A stretch of 64,000 bases of DNA, from NCBI GenBank assembly GCA_001600175.1, contig BCJC01000006.1:573968-637967 (forward strand), read 5' to 3'. Position 1 is the first letter of the stretch. Each line of letters begins with the position of its first letter. This DNA is from Erythrobasidium yunnanense (taxonomy: Eukaryota; Basidiomycota; Cystobasidiomycetes; Erythrobasidiales; Erythrobasidiaceae). Position numbers and translations under genes: made by a program. Below the pieces are notes generated by a model, which did no database searches, was not told where the DNA came from, and saw only the letters and a program-made list of their open reading frames with translations. This document shows, in pieces, positions 43,869 through 55,440 of this stretch.

Positions 43869-46800
43869 TTACTCTTCCTCCTCTTCCTCCTCTTCTTCGA
43901 CAACAGTCGCTGCCGTGCGGAATGAGGCTCCTCTAGCGCCTTGACTGCCCTTCCAGGCGGGGCTACCTGTACTAGGTGCACTATCACCGCCTCTCACACC
44001 AAGGCCAGCGTACCGGCCTTCGCCGAAGATGGGAGTAGGAGTACTCGGACCAGGAGCGAGTGTGTCACGGCCAGAATTCGATACCCCCAGCCCTACAGTC
44101 CGCGAGCTTTGCGAGGGACTGCTCGTCGAGGCAGGCTGACGCCCTGTCCCTTGTCCGAAACCCCCGCTGTAGCTTTCCAGCTCCTCGTCCTCGTCTAGCC
44201 AGTCGCCCTCGCCATCGGGCTTCTTATTCTTGAACACATCGCGCAGCTTTGGCCGCTGACCTTCCGAGCTTCTACGAGCATGGTGCTGGAAGTGAGTACC
44301 GTTTGGCGTACCGAAAGGATTGACTACCCGATGGGCGGCGAATACAGCTGTTCCGTGCGCGGAAGACGAGCGTGCATGACTACTGTGGCTCGGACGTGCG
44401 GTATTGCGGTTATTGAAGGACTCGCTTGAAGGCCGTCTCTCCGACATCGGCCTACTTTGGGCAATGCCAGACTCTGCTGGAGGCACAGTCTGTTCCAGCT
44501 GAGAGCTGACCGCTTCCAGCAGCTGACCTGCATCTCCTGAAAGCTTGCGCAACGCTCGAGACCGCTCCGCCTGCACCTCATCTGGAGTGACGCTCTCTTC
44601 TTCGATTATGGTATCCTCAGCTTCAGCATGAACTGACATGGAAGACCGCCTGGAATCGCTTTCATGTACGGAGGAAGGGGCAGAAGTTTGATGTGACTGC
44701 GATAAACGATGTTTGTCATGCTTCGGCGTACTCAGGCGCTTGACTTGGGTGACAGCTGGCGTCCTGCGATATGCCGCAACCGGCGAGCCTGAGATCATGA
44801 CAGAACTCCTAGAAGCCGTAGAGCTTGTAGAGCTAGCTCTTCCATGCCGCTTTCTGGCTGCATTGTACATATCGGCTGTCGTCGGAGGCTGATGTGATTG
44901 AGAGGAGGGCGGTCTCGACTCGACTTCTCTGCCTCGATCGCCTGTTTCGCTCGTCGGCGTTCGCGCACCGTTGATACTGCTGAGCGAGGTCCGGCTGGCA
45001 TCACTGCGCCTACGCGAATGCCCTAACAGAGGTGAAGCTGGATCTCCAGGCATTACCCTCCTTGCGGATGTCGATGAGTTTCTTCGAGACATCGCGGCAG
45101 ATGGTGGACCGTTCGATGGCATACGAGCTATGGGTGGCCGCTTGAGAGGAGAAGGGGCATGCACCGTCGCCTTGCGGAGAGTGCCTGTCCTGGCTGAGGG
45201 TGAGTCGAGCGGCTCCGCCAGGACGGGGACCGACGATTGTCTGTAGCGCTTCGACTTTCGCCGATCGTCGTTGAACCAATGCCTGAAGCTGGAAAATAGA
45301 TTTTTCGACGATCGTGCCGCGCTCTTGTTCGATGCAACAGATGATCGGAGCGGATTTTGCTGATTTGGCGACTGTCCTGCTGCACTCTTGCCTGAGCCTG
45401 ACGCTAGACTGACGTCCGAACGCGAAGCAGACGACTCCGCTTTCGGAGTACTGGCTGGCAGAGTGGCAGGCTGTCTTACAGGTGAGGCTACAGGGGTCGT
45501 CAATCTGGCGCTGGCCCGACCTTCACTGTTTGTACTGCTGCTCAAGTCCGGCGACTCGTTACGGGTCGAGCTACTGCTGTCTAAGGCAACTGATTTTGCA
45601 CCCAGTAGCTCCTTCGAAGGCTTTTGCTCCAGAGTGGGCCTCGCTTCTGCGGGCTGGCTTCCAGATGCTTTCCTGCCGAACAAGGCTGAACCTAGTAGAG
45701 AAGGCGTCGACCTTCCAGCATCGCCGGTGCCCAATCTCCCTTCCGAGGCATTGCCTTCATCGGCTTTGTCTTTCTTCCCGACAGACACACCTAGTACCGA
45801 GCCAGCTCGCTGGAGCATGCTTACCGTACTGACTGAAGCTGAGCGCGGCTTCGTCTGGGGCGTTGAGCTTCTGGAAGTATCCGTCGAAGCTATCACCGAT
45901 TTTTTGAGCGTACTAGCAGCTGGATCAGACGGATTCTTGTTGAAGTTTGGCATTTGCGGCGGCGGACTGGGCGGTCTGTCTATCGATGGCTTATTTGGAG
46001 ACAAGGCCGGCGCGGATATAGACGACATCTTCCCTGCTGCTCCGACAGACAGCCTAGGCTTTCGAGGCGAAGGCGCATGTTCGGGACCACCATACTCTAC
46101 GCGGACCGGAGCTGCTTCGGCTGCAGATTCTGGTTGAGTAGCCAGAGGGGCGGACGGTAGCTCTTCCGACATTCTGTCTCCTGCTTTTTGGCTATCCTCT
46201 GTACTGGTATCAAAGCCGACCAAGGGTGTACGCCTTCCATGCGAAGCTAAAGACATTCTTCCCACAAATTGAGCTAAGCTATTCATCGAATCGCTTTTCT
46301 GAGGGAGTGACGATGCCGCTTCCTGTGCATCTAGCTCTTTCTGCTCAGCTTTCAGCTTCAGCATCCACCATATGGCGCCGCTGGCATCGCAGGCATCCGT
46401 TCGCACTGAGTGGATCATCTGCCCCGTGTCGAAGCCGAACAAGGATAGATTTTCGAGAAGCTGCGATTCAAGCGGAGTAGAGAAAGGAGCGGGGTAGGGA
46501 GCTGAGAGAAGGGCAAGAAAGTCTGGAAGAGCAGGTCCTTCGTCCTTGGGTAAGAGCCTTTCGGACATTGTACTACCAATCGACCGGCGTTTCGTACGTG
46601 ATGGCGTTCGCGAATGCGCTTGCATGGGCAAAGCAGGTGATCCGTAAGGCACGCCATCGCCTGGCAAAGGGCTAGGTAGAGGAAAGCGATAGCCAGTCGC
46701 TGGCGACTCTTGGTGTACTGCCATAGGTGTGCCAGAGTAGCGAGAAAGAGATAGAAGAGATTCGGATTGTGTAATGGTAGATTGGGATGTATTGCGATGT

Positions 46801-48265
46801 ATAGTCGATGGGCCGCTCCGATCAACGCCTTTGCCTTTGCCGTTCGAACGAGGACTGGAATCGCCGGAGTCTTGGTGCTCGTCAGCCGTAAGAGGAGTGC
46901 CAGATCGGCTGTTAGACATGCCATAGTCACTTTCAGACGCCGAAGCTGCTGAATGGTAGCTAGATGTCGAGGCTTCGGAATTGGCAGTTGAAGGCTCAGG
47001 CAAATGCAAGCCTGCGGATGTCGATCCATTTATCGTGGCTTCGGGTGTATCAGCAGGCGGCGATCCGCTTTCTTCAGGTATCGTAAGAGGGAGTGTATCG
47101 AATGTCTGGAAATAGTCGGCTGGTTGCGGACTCATCGTGTATGGCCGCGTAAACCAATTATGCCCGAGTATCTGGGCTATGCTAAGACGTTGCAGAGGTT
47201 CTTGCTGCAGAATGTTGCTTATGAGATCGCGAGAGTCTGACGAATCGACATTAGCTCTGCTGTTTCACAATAGTGACGTGACCATAAGTTACCTTCGCTC
47301 AGCCAGAGCGGCAGGTCATAATCTCCTGCGAGTATCTTCTGTTTCATAACCTCTTCATCGTCGTCATCGAAAGGTAGACTACCAGTAAGCAGCGTATATA
47401 GTACAACGCCGAGCGACCAGACATCGACCTCTGCGAACGTATTGTGAGCTGCGGCGCGATTGCTTCGCGAATATTTTCTTACCTTGGCCAGTGTACTTTC
47501 TGCCTGCTAGCATTTCCGGTGCAGCATAGCCAGTCGTCCCGCAATACGTTTCCATCAGGCGCCTCTGTTCGAACTCCCTGCCGAAGCCAAAGTCTGCGAT
47601 CTTGACGTTGCATCTTTCGTCCAGAAGTACATTCTCAAGCTTCAAGTCGCGATGCACCACGCCTTGCTGATGTATATGGCCTACGCCGAGGCAGAGCTGT
47701 CCAAACATGCGCTTCGCTTCTAGCTCATTCAATCTGCCCTTCTCGACTAGATAGTCGAACAGCTCTCCGCCCGCACAGAGCTCCGTGATGAGCCATATAC
47801 TGTTCTCGGTCGCGATGACTTCGAATAGTCGGAGAACATTTGGATGATGAAGTCGCCGGTGATGGTGAATCTCGCGCGTAAGAAGAGGTGGTGCTACAGA
47901 ACGTGGAATCTGCTTGATGGCGCATCGTTGCGACGTGAGCTTATTGACTGCAAGGCGTACTTTGCCGAAGGAGCCTGTAAATCATTGGCTTTAGCTCGAT
48001 ATGGACAGGCTTTCGAGCCTGGTATTGTGTAGTGTGTATATACCTTCTCCAATGACTCTTCCTAGCGTGTAGTTGCCGACAGTCTTGATCTGCGTCGAGA
48101 GCAGCGCGTTGCCCAGCTCCGAGTAGGCGTTTGTCAGCTGCGAACAAGAGCAGCTTTGCGCTCAGCTGGTATCCAAAGCATAATCTGAGTATTATGCACC
48201 TGCGCCTTCTGGCCTACGCTTCCTGAGTAGCTGTGACCGCCTCGCGAGCCGACTCTCCCGTGCAT
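43869..48265 (-). CDS. Large CAMKL-type serine/threonine protein kinase
   Basis: Exons 48200-48265, 48044-48137, 47483-47974, 47293-47430 and 43869-47236 give 1385 residues. The kinase domain fills residues 40-300: glycine loop GRVIGEGSFGKV, Lys in RCAIKQI, catalytic loop VVHRDLKLENVLL, IADFGFG (DFG), activation segment TYCGTTGYAAPEML, and VDVWSLGVVLYTLLTGSLPF. It closely follows Snf1/KIN-family kinases. A roughly 1000-residue Ser/Pro/Arg-rich tail follows, with one conserved segment (LLENLSLFGFDTGQMIHSVR, ASGAIWWMLKLKAEQKE) found after the kinase domain in fungal CAMKL kinases such as the Kin4/Ppk1 group. It ends in nine consecutive Glu. The start was chosen because MHGRVGSRGG splices cleanly into LTNAYSELGNALLSTQIKTV. 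Confidence 0.9.
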
Positions 48266-48305
48266 CTTTTGGTGGTAGCTATCTGCTTCGTTGTGTCGAT
48301 TCTTG

Positions 48306-48531
48306 CATGATACTACGTAAGGCGCGTAGCTAGTTGCTGATGATACGTAATGCAAAGCACTATACAGGTCGAAGTAGAGAGCAATCCGAGCGAATGGAAG
48401 AGCTAGCAGTGCCGGGACACGCCTCAAACAGACAGCCAAAGGCTTACATATGTTGCAACAGACGTGACAATCATCAGGAAGATGTATGGGCGACTTGTCC
48501 GAGCGTTTATGGACAGGGTTTAGAAAGGCCA
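48306..48531 (+). repeat. Diverged partial copy of the tRNA-Ser locus: upstream flank plus 5' half of the tRNA
   Basis: This stretch matches the reverse complement of 52570-52795. Shared words include GCAAAGCAC, ATACAGGTCGA, GGAAGAGCTAGCAG, GTTGCAACAGACGTGACAAT and GCGACTTGTCCGAG. The match ends inside the anticodon loop (GGGTTTAGAAAG); the 3' half with the B box is missing, so it cannot be a working tRNA gene. It lies in the 343-base gap between the kinase start and the aldo-keto reductase and probably overlaps the kinase promoter. Confidence 0.85.
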
Positions 48532-48607
48532 TGATGTAATTCAATCTTTGCATATAGGTTCTCACAAGGGCATGTAGTATTAGCCGACATTTCAGATAGA
48601 TTGCCGT

Positions 48608-49846
48608 CTATCCCTCGAGGGTATGCTTGACTTTGTCGTTATACCTTCCTCCCTTGACCTCGCTGGTTTCTACGAGCTGCCTGATCTCCTTGGACTCTTC
48701 CTGACTGAGAGTTACTGATAGTGCGCCTAAAGCTTCTTTGACGCCTTCTACTCTCGTTGAGCCAGGGATAGGGTAGATGAGCTATTTCAACATGTGCATC
48801 AGCTGCCCGAACATGCGGGTATTGGTCGGAATGGTTGCTTACATCGCTTTGAGCCATGAGCCAAGCTAGACAAAGCTGTGCGGGTGTGACGCCTTTCGAT
48901 TTTGCGATAGCCTCGATCTTCTCCACCAATTTGAGATTTGTCTCGAAATTGCCGGGCTGAAAGAAGCCCGATCAGCCAAAGAGCAGCTATAAGTCTTGCA
49001 TATTACCTGGAAACGGTCATAATGTCTTCTGTTGTCGCCTTCAGGTAAGTCCTCGAGCTTGCGAATTTGTCCTGTCAGGAAGCCGCGGCCTAAAGGCGAG
49101 TACGCTACAATCGGGATCTGCAATTCTTTGCAAGTTGCCAGCACGTCGTTCTGCTCGATGTCCATACTCCATGGCGAGTATCTAGTGTAATCTCAATTAG
49201 AATTGCTTTCCTTACAATCGATAAGCAAACATACTCGACCTCTACGGCGGCGATCTTTCCAATCTTTGAGGCGCGTCTGATGGTATCTGCTGACACCTCA
49301 GACAGACCAATGTCCTTGAAATGCCCTTCGCTCTGAAGCTTGACGAGCACTTTCATCGTGTCTTCTATAGATCGGCTTTTGTCAACGCGGGCCATCTCGA
49401 ACAGATCCATCTTCTTGACTCCCAAGATACTGTTGATGTTGGTGACAGACTTGCGCAGGTTCTCTTCTGATGCATCCGGAGACATATTGACGAGACCGCC
49501 TTTGACAGAAAGATACGTCTTGTCCTTGTATTCGGGATATTGGTTGTAGAATCTATTTAGGAGTTGTAGATTAAGAGTAGGCTCGCCGGTGCCGTAGAAT
49601 TCGCCAGAGTTCAGCATGATGGATCCTCCGTCGACCGCAGTGCGAATGGCTTCGAACGCTTGTTCATCGGGAGTCTGTGAAGGACCTCAGCATAGGGAGC
49701 GAGCTTATTAGATGACTTGCGCACCTGCTTTGGCTTCCAGGTGCTGCTCAAAAGTAAGCGGGTGCTTCTATGACGCGCAAAGACGAACTTCCGACGCACA
49801 AGTTCATCAGGCCGTAGCCTAGGCGGTTGTCTTTCGGAATGGGCAT
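48608..49846 (-). CDS. Aldo-keto reductase, pyridoxal-reductase-like (AKR8 type)
   Basis: Six exons (49800-49846, 49725-49743, 49235-49674, 49007-49181, 48843-48956, 48608-48781) give 322 residues, the usual AKR length. It begins [20 protein letters not shown], then [28 protein letters not shown] (catalytic Tyr), TYLSVKGGL (catalytic Lys), [52 protein letters not shown] and the NADPH-binding end [17 protein letters not shown]. This resembles yeast and fission-yeast pyridoxal reductases, which reduce pyridoxal with NADPH. The His common in AKRs is Arg here (MARVD), which I recall from that subfamily. Exon 2 is just 19 bases; without it the TWKPKQ strand is lost. Confidence 0.83.
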
Positions 49847-50136
49847 GTTTGCTTCGTAGGAGAGTTGGTGTTGGAGCAGATACAAGGGAGGAGCTGCTTA
49901 TCCAGCCCTAATTATAGGTCGAAACGTCAATCTTGCTGCTTCCACTCGTCGGAGCTTCAAGAGTTGGTAGTTCTACGATTTAGTACTCGTACTGATAGCT
50001 ATTCCACGGCTTGAAGCTGGTCTTGAACGAGTAGGAGCGCAGGCAGCACGTGAGCTTCTGGTTGAGCTTTCACTACATCGTTAGCTAGCGATACGACGAC
50101 CTCCGAAGGGACTCTGGCTGTTGACATCCATACGCA
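49847..50136. promoter_or_regulatory. Divergent upstream region of the aldo-keto reductase and TRM61
   Basis: 290 bases between two start codons. An open frame on the - strand (49999-50370) mostly overlaps TRM61 and shows no domain. Confidence 0.45.
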
Positions 50137-51732
50137 ATGGTCGAGAATGGCCATGCGGAGTCCGCCAAAGCGAGAAACATTTTTCTGCCAGCAAAGCAAG
50201 ATGCCGTTATTCAAGAAGGAAGCCTGGTCATGCTGTATCTGGTGCGGTAGAGGCTTCTTACACTGGAAGAACGTCAAGCTCATCAGAATGCGTAGTCCCG
50301 GGAGATGACCAGTGCGGTCATAGTCAAGTCTGGCGAATCTGTCAACACGCGATATGGACAGTACAAGCATTCAGACATTATTGGGAAGCGCTATGGCACA
50401 AAGGTAGCTCTAATACACTTACTATGCAAGGTAAAAGCCTGATCCAGGCTTTCAGATGCTGTCCACAACCGAGAATGGCTTCTGCTACCTTTTACGACCT
50501 ACGCCTGAGATCTGGTCTCTAGCACTTCCACATCGCACTCAGATCCTCTACATGCCCGACATATCCTTCATCACTTCCTATCTAGACATAAAGCCTGGCC
50601 AGAGAGTCATAGAAGCGGGAACCGGCTCGGGCTCTTTTTCGCATTCTTTGGCAAGGACAGTCGGCCAGAACGGCACAGTACACAGCTTTGAGTTCCACGA
50701 GGCTCGATGTGATCAAGCACGGCTTGAGTTTGCAAGTCACGGCCTGGACGGAATAATCCAATTACAACATCGCAATGTTTGTAAGGACGGGTTTGGAGAT
50801 GTAGAGGGCGTAGATTCAGGTGCGTGATACTGTTTCGCTCGCTCTGCTCGTCTTGACGTGGCTCTAGTCTTTCTTGATCTGCCGGCACCGTGGGAAGCGA
50901 TATCGCACGCCAAAAAGGCATTGGCTGTGAGTTTGATCTTAGAGCGTCGTGGACATTGCTGATGATCGCCAGGCCGATCGTATGACGCGGATATGCTGTT
51001 TCAGTCCATGTATAGAGCAGGTCATCAAGACGGTAGCAGCTTTGCAGGAAAATGGCTTTACCAGTGAGGAACCTCTTATTGTTTGCAGTTTCCGTGCTGA
51101 TTCCATGCACAGGTATCACAATGTACGAGACACTGATACGGCAGCAAGAGATCGTTCGTGATGTCCTGCCTACGGTAGATGACGCGATATCAAGGTTGAA
51201 AGAGATCGAGGAGAAGAAGCATAAAAGAAGGCTGATACAAGTCGAATCATCACGGAAAGCTCGAGAGGCGAAACTCAAGCGGAAAGCTGAGGAGATGGAA
51301 GGTGCTAAGGAGGGTGAAGCATCTGCTAAACGAATGAAGGAGGGCCGGGATGAGCCTGTCGTCGTCGAAGTACTTTCCAAAGAGCCAAAGGACGTAGAAG
51401 TGCCAGCAGAACCAGCAGAAAGCACGCCGGTGGCTCAAGAGAACGGATCGACTGCAGAAGTAGCGACAAAAGCACCTGCGCCCGCTCCAGGGAACGGTGC
51501 GCTGAAGGCAGCGCTATTGCCTGAGCGTAAATACTCGTCGACAAAGCCAGCTGTCCAATCGAGGGGGCACACATCCTACCTTACCTTCGCTTTCCTGATC
51601 CCGTCCAAAGTCGCTTCGCCGATGCCATCGCAAGCTCAACCACTGGCACAGACACAGGAGGAAGGTAGTGTACGAGACTCTTTCGCTAGCGAGTACTCGC
51701 AGGTGCGCACGCAGGATCTGATCGCCTTGTAA
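50137..51732 (+). CDS. TRM61: TRM61, catalytic subunit of tRNA (adenine-58-N1) methyltransferase
   Basis: Exons 50137-50241, 50296-50403, 50456-50819, 50868-50926, 50973-51063 and 51113-51732 give 448 residues. The N-terminal OB-like part (IQEGSLVMLYL, NTRYGQYKHSDIIGKRYGTK) leads to CYLLRPTPEIWSLALPHRTQ and the SAM-binding motif VIEAGTGSGSFSHSLART. The catalytic Asp region reads VFLDLPAPWEAISHAKKAL. With Trm6 it makes m1A58 in tRNAs in the nucleus. The C-terminal 200 residues are Lys/Glu/Ala-rich and longer than in yeast. The acceptor TAG before 50296 was chosen since earlier AGs run into a stop. Confidence 0.92.
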
Positions 51733-52531
51733 GATATTGATGCTATAGGAGCCACTTCTCGATGCTGTGCAGTAATGTTGACATAATATATATTCGGAGA
51801 TGGCTGCATACACTCTGCTTACAATGCCCAGGCCGATTTACGCTGCGCGGGACTTTACTATCTGCAACGGCATATGTCCGGCCTTTGTTCTAGGTTCCGC
51901 AGGAACCCTTCAAGATATTCCTGAGATCGGGGTATCCTTATGTGTATATCTATGTTGCCGATGCGGCCAGAACAGCGCTTAAAACGCTCGCACAGAAAAA
52001 AAGGTCTGTAGACCCGCCAAACATTTTTTTGGGCGCTCCCCAGGACTTACATCGCAGGAATTGAGGTTGTCTTGTAACGTATATAGTCATGCTTGAGCCA
52101 GAAAATGCCATCTGAGCGAGTTATGGGATGGAAGGTTTGGCCGTACATCGTACGGCCTGTGAGGCTGCCGCAGAGACTCGCAGGCAATTTTCTTTGACAT
52201 ATTTGGCATCCTGGGACGTGAAAGAAGCTGTTATGGGTGTGGATCGGGCCGCTAATAGTCTTCTAGACGAGATCTGGCTGATAGGGGCTCAGGCGATAGG
52301 GGTCTCTACGACCTGCAAAAGAACTCCCAGGCAGTTTTCCTTGGTATTGTTGTGATCAGCAGAGCGTTCCCAACACGTATATACGTCTCTCGCTGAACCG
52401 GCGTCCATATTGGGGGTTCTACGGAATTCTCAAAGTTTTCTGCCAAGGAGGGTTCAGCGGCCCTACGACATCGAACCGGGACAAAAAGGTAATCGTAAGA
52501 TGGAGAACAGAGGTGTTCGGAGCAAAAGGAA
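51733..52531. other. Intergenic between TRM61 and tRNA-Ser
   Basis: About 800 bases without a supported gene. A 75-codon frame (52128-52355) has no features. A-rich and T-rich runs occur near 51995 and 52027. Confidence 0.45.
52524..52527 (-). terminator. Pol III terminator of tRNA-Ser
   Basis: A TTTT run on the - strand starts four bases past the end of the tRNA, as expected for RNA polymerase III termination. Confidence 0.75.
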
Positions 52532-52612
52532 CGACGACTGCAGGATTCGAACCTGCGCGTGCAAGCACAAGGGCTTTCTAAACCCTCTCCATAACCACTC
52601 GGACAAGTCGCC
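52532..52612 (-). tRNA. tRNA-Ser (anticodon AGA), no intron
   Basis: Read on the - strand, GGCGACT at the 5' end pairs with AGTCGTC at the 3' end (one G-U), leaving discriminator G. The A box is TGTCCGAGTGG (52595-52605) and the B box GGTTCGAATCC (52543-52553). The anticodon stem AGGGT/GCCCT frames the loop TTAGAAA, giving AGA. A long variable arm (TGTGCTTGCACG, a small hairpin) is the class II mark of tRNA-Ser. It closely resembles yeast tRNA-Ser(AGA). CCA is not encoded, as usual. Confidence 0.96.
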
Positions 52613-52795
52613 ATACATCTTCTTGATGATTGTCACGTCTGTTGCAACTTATATGACCCTTCGGCTGTTTGTTTGGGGCGTTTCCCGGCACTCTGCTAGC
52701 TCTTCCATTTGCTCGGATTGCTCTTGACCTCGACCTGTATTGTGCTTTGCATCACGCAACAATCTGTCAGCTAGCTATCATGTAGTACTATGCCG
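52570..52795 (-). repeat. tRNA-Ser 5' half and upstream flank, counterpart of the copy at 48306-48531
   Basis: Its reverse complement aligns with the + strand at 48.3-48.5 kb over about 225 bases with scattered differences and small gaps. The alignment runs from the anticodon loop through about 180 bases upstream of the tRNA. Confidence 0.85.
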
Positions 52796-52994
52796 GACCC
52801 GATTGGAGCGGATAGGTAGCTTCCAGCGCACGGGAGGATCGGCTCGCGAGGACTTCGGATAGGACGTTGTATATGAGGGCACATAGTGTGGATATCTTGC
52901 ATAGAGCATATGAGGGATGATTGCAGTCCGAAGAGCTAGAGATCCGAAAGCTTGTCAGGTTTCTTCCTTCCGTCACAAACAAAAAAATGCATCC
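52613..52994. other. Upstream regions of tRNA-Ser and EXO5
   Basis: No gene recognised. The first 180 bases are the part duplicated near 48.3 kb; the rest should carry the EXO5 promoter, ending in an A7 run just before the start codons. Confidence 0.5.
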
Positions 52995-55127
52995 ATGTCA
53001 GACGCGGACGACGACCAGTACGACGACCATATTGACTGGGAGGAAGCCATCATAGCAGCGGATGCAGCAGATTCTGCGCGGAAACCAGAGAAAGCAGCCA
53101 GCATCGAGGAACAGCATAACGATCGTGACGCGGACACCCAGATTGCAGCAGCAGAGCTTCTTCTTCTGTACGATTTGCTGGAGCGTGAAGAGGCATCTAT
53201 ATCTGGGATCGGCGACATTGAAGACACGCTCGCAATGGCAGCTGCCCAAGCCGCGAAAGTCACAGGAAAGAGCTTATTCGACCAGTTCAGGTGCGCCGCT
53301 TGCGTGTACCATTATCGTAACTTAGACTGAGTCTATCCTACAGGAGAAAACGCGGGTTCCTCTCTGTCACAGACCTCAGTATGCGATCACCGCGACTCCG
53401 GAGAGAGCTTCACGTGTTAACGACGTCTACCAGCTGCGCCTGGAGGCTGGTGTGAAGTGCAATATGCGTACTCTCTTCTCGGTAGAAGAGAACTGAAGCC
53501 GGAGCAAAGGGTATTCGTGAAGCCTTCACACGATGAATCCTGCTGACCCCTTTTCAGCCAGATCGTATCGTAACTGCAGCAGGTAACGAGATCAAGGTAG
53601 TCTATTGGGCTGAGTCACCTCAGGACAAGCTAATAGCGAATTCAGGTCGACAAGAAGATTCAGGTTGCCCACGAGAAGATGCTCGAGAAAGGCCGACAAG
53701 TGCATAAGGTCTTAGAACGTGAAGTACATCCTGAGCAAGTCTATATCAAGACGCACACGAAGGCGGATGCGTGGGGCCTTCGGTGAGAATACCTCCGGTT
53801 GCTAACAAAACATGTCTGATCATGCTCTCAATTCAGAATATTCAACCAGATAGTCAGCCTGGCTACGCTCAAAGATGCCGGAAAGGCTCGCGAAATACCA
53901 GTGTTCGGCTTTATCGAAGACATCTTTGTGATGGGCGTCATGGATGAGATCGAACGGCGCCCGCTTCCGAGCCAGAAAGAGGGATCAGAGGAGACACCGC
54001 ACGTCAATAAGATATCAAATTACTTCTCTCCGACCAAATCAGCACCCCAGCAGCGGACAGAGGGTATCTACCTGGTTGATTCGAAGACGAGAAGGGTCAA
54101 CTCGATGCCACGTCCGTCGCACACCGTAGCAGTAGGTACAGCTCGGACAGGACATAACCTAGGCTGATCTCTCGCAGTCCAAGACTCAGCTCATGCTATA
54201 CAAGTACTTCTTTGACGCACACGCTCGCCAGACTTTCGACTGGCCTCGCTTCTACAGTCATATTGACATATCGGAGGATGAACCCTTTTCGTCAGCATTC
54301 ATCGAGCAGATCACAGCCATGGGACTGGATCCGAATTCTATTTCGACTCTTGGCGATCTCGCCAGGCAGGTGCAGGCTATGCATGCGGATATGGGCGCAC
54401 TCGAAGATGGCCTCGAGCTAGTCTATCGATGGCGCAGCGCATCATCTCCCTCATCTAGCCAGACGAAGACCAAGCGCAAAAGGCAGTCGCGAAAGAAGAC
54501 ATCGGAAACGGAAGATGCGGATCTGCAAAAGGCGATTGCAGCGAGTCTGGCCGACCAGACCCTGGATCAGCATGAAGCCGCAGCATCAGACCCCACGATC
54601 ACCTCTCGAAAGAGCCAAGGAGAGGCCAAGGCATTGGGCACAAAAGATTCTCCCGAAGTCCTGTCAAGTGATTCAGAGATGTCTGAGCCGGGCAAAGCTG
54701 CCGAAGCAGAGGCGTCTCCATCTGCACCGCCGACGAGTCAGCCCTTGGACACTGCAGCTATTGCAGCAAGGGCGGAAGAGGTCACCGAAGATCGAGTAGG
54801 AAGCATCATTGGCACGGAAAGGTTTCTTTACAACCAAGACAAGCTCTTCACGTACGTTAAGGACGCGATAGGCTTCTGGACGGGTCGTGTGAGTAAGTAA
54901 AGGTCGATGAAATTGATTGCGCTGACTGTCTGCTCCAGCCGCCAAGGGGAGTCAGCATCGATGAGGTCAATAAATGCAGAACCTGCGAGTTTCAGGTGAG
55001 CGTCTGCATATTATGCAACATTGCTACATACGTCCGACTGAAACTCCAAACGAAGGACGGCTGTGAATGGCTACAGCACAAGGCAGATGAGCATAGGGCA
55101 AATGTTGCTGCTCGAAAAGCACGGTGA
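52995..55127 (+). CDS. EXO5: EXO5-type exonuclease V (Fe-S cluster, RecB-like nuclease)
   Basis: Nine exons (52995-53290, 53344-53378, 53434-53510, 53558-53596, 53646-53782, 53837-54131, 54178-54888, 54939-54995, 55056-55127) give 572 residues. The order is LFDQFRRKRGFLSVTDLTAP, WCEVQYAYSLLGRRELKPEQ, GRQVHKVLEREV, IPVFGFIEDIFVMGVMDEI, YLVDSKTRRVNSMPRPS, SKTQLMLYKYFFDAHAR, then NKCRTCEFQ and CEWL near the end. The Asp in VMDEI and the DSKTR motif are RecB-like nuclease residues; four Cys (WCEV, CRTC, CEWL) would bind a 4Fe-4S cluster. Exo5 is a single-strand exonuclease: mitochondrial in budding yeast, nuclear repair in mammals. A 230-residue acidic Ser/Lys insertion precedes the last part. 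Confidence 0.91.
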
Positions 55128-55440
55128 AGCAAGACAGTGTTATATGATGCAATGCATGAGTACATACATGATGTTGTAGCACAATTCGCATGCCATGCTC
55201 TTACCGTTTCACAGCTTCTCGTCTGTTCGCCTTCCGACTGACCGCTCTTCGCGTCTGCATATTAGACCTCGTCTTTAGCCGACACACTATATTGCCTCGA
55301 GCTAGATCATCGCAGAAATCACACGCAATATCGCTTACCTACAGTTCATGCAGCCTTGTCTCTGCACAATGCGAGCAGATCCACTATTGCCCGATAGACT
55401 ACCTTTATTCTGTACCACCTACAAGAGGTAGATCCCCATC
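55128..55440. other. Intergenic upstream of the CYC2-like reductase
   Basis: About 310 bases; the overlapping frame from 55190 runs in another phase of the next gene and is taken as a shadow. Nothing else recognised. Confidence 0.45.

Noticed and set aside
45388-46137. 249-codon + strand frame
   Set aside because: Antisense of the Ser/Pro-rich kinase tail, with no recognisable domain.
48489-48531. Possible second tRNA-Ser gene
   Set aside because: Only the 5' half is present; there is no B box, acceptor closure or T-run at the right place.
48306-48531. tRNA-derived SINE
   Set aside because: The shared segment extends upstream of the tRNA, not downstream, and stops within the tRNA, opposite to SINE layout.
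51990-52040. A-rich and T-rich runs as an origin or transposon end
   Set aside because: The runs are short and lack flanking repeats or a matching partner.
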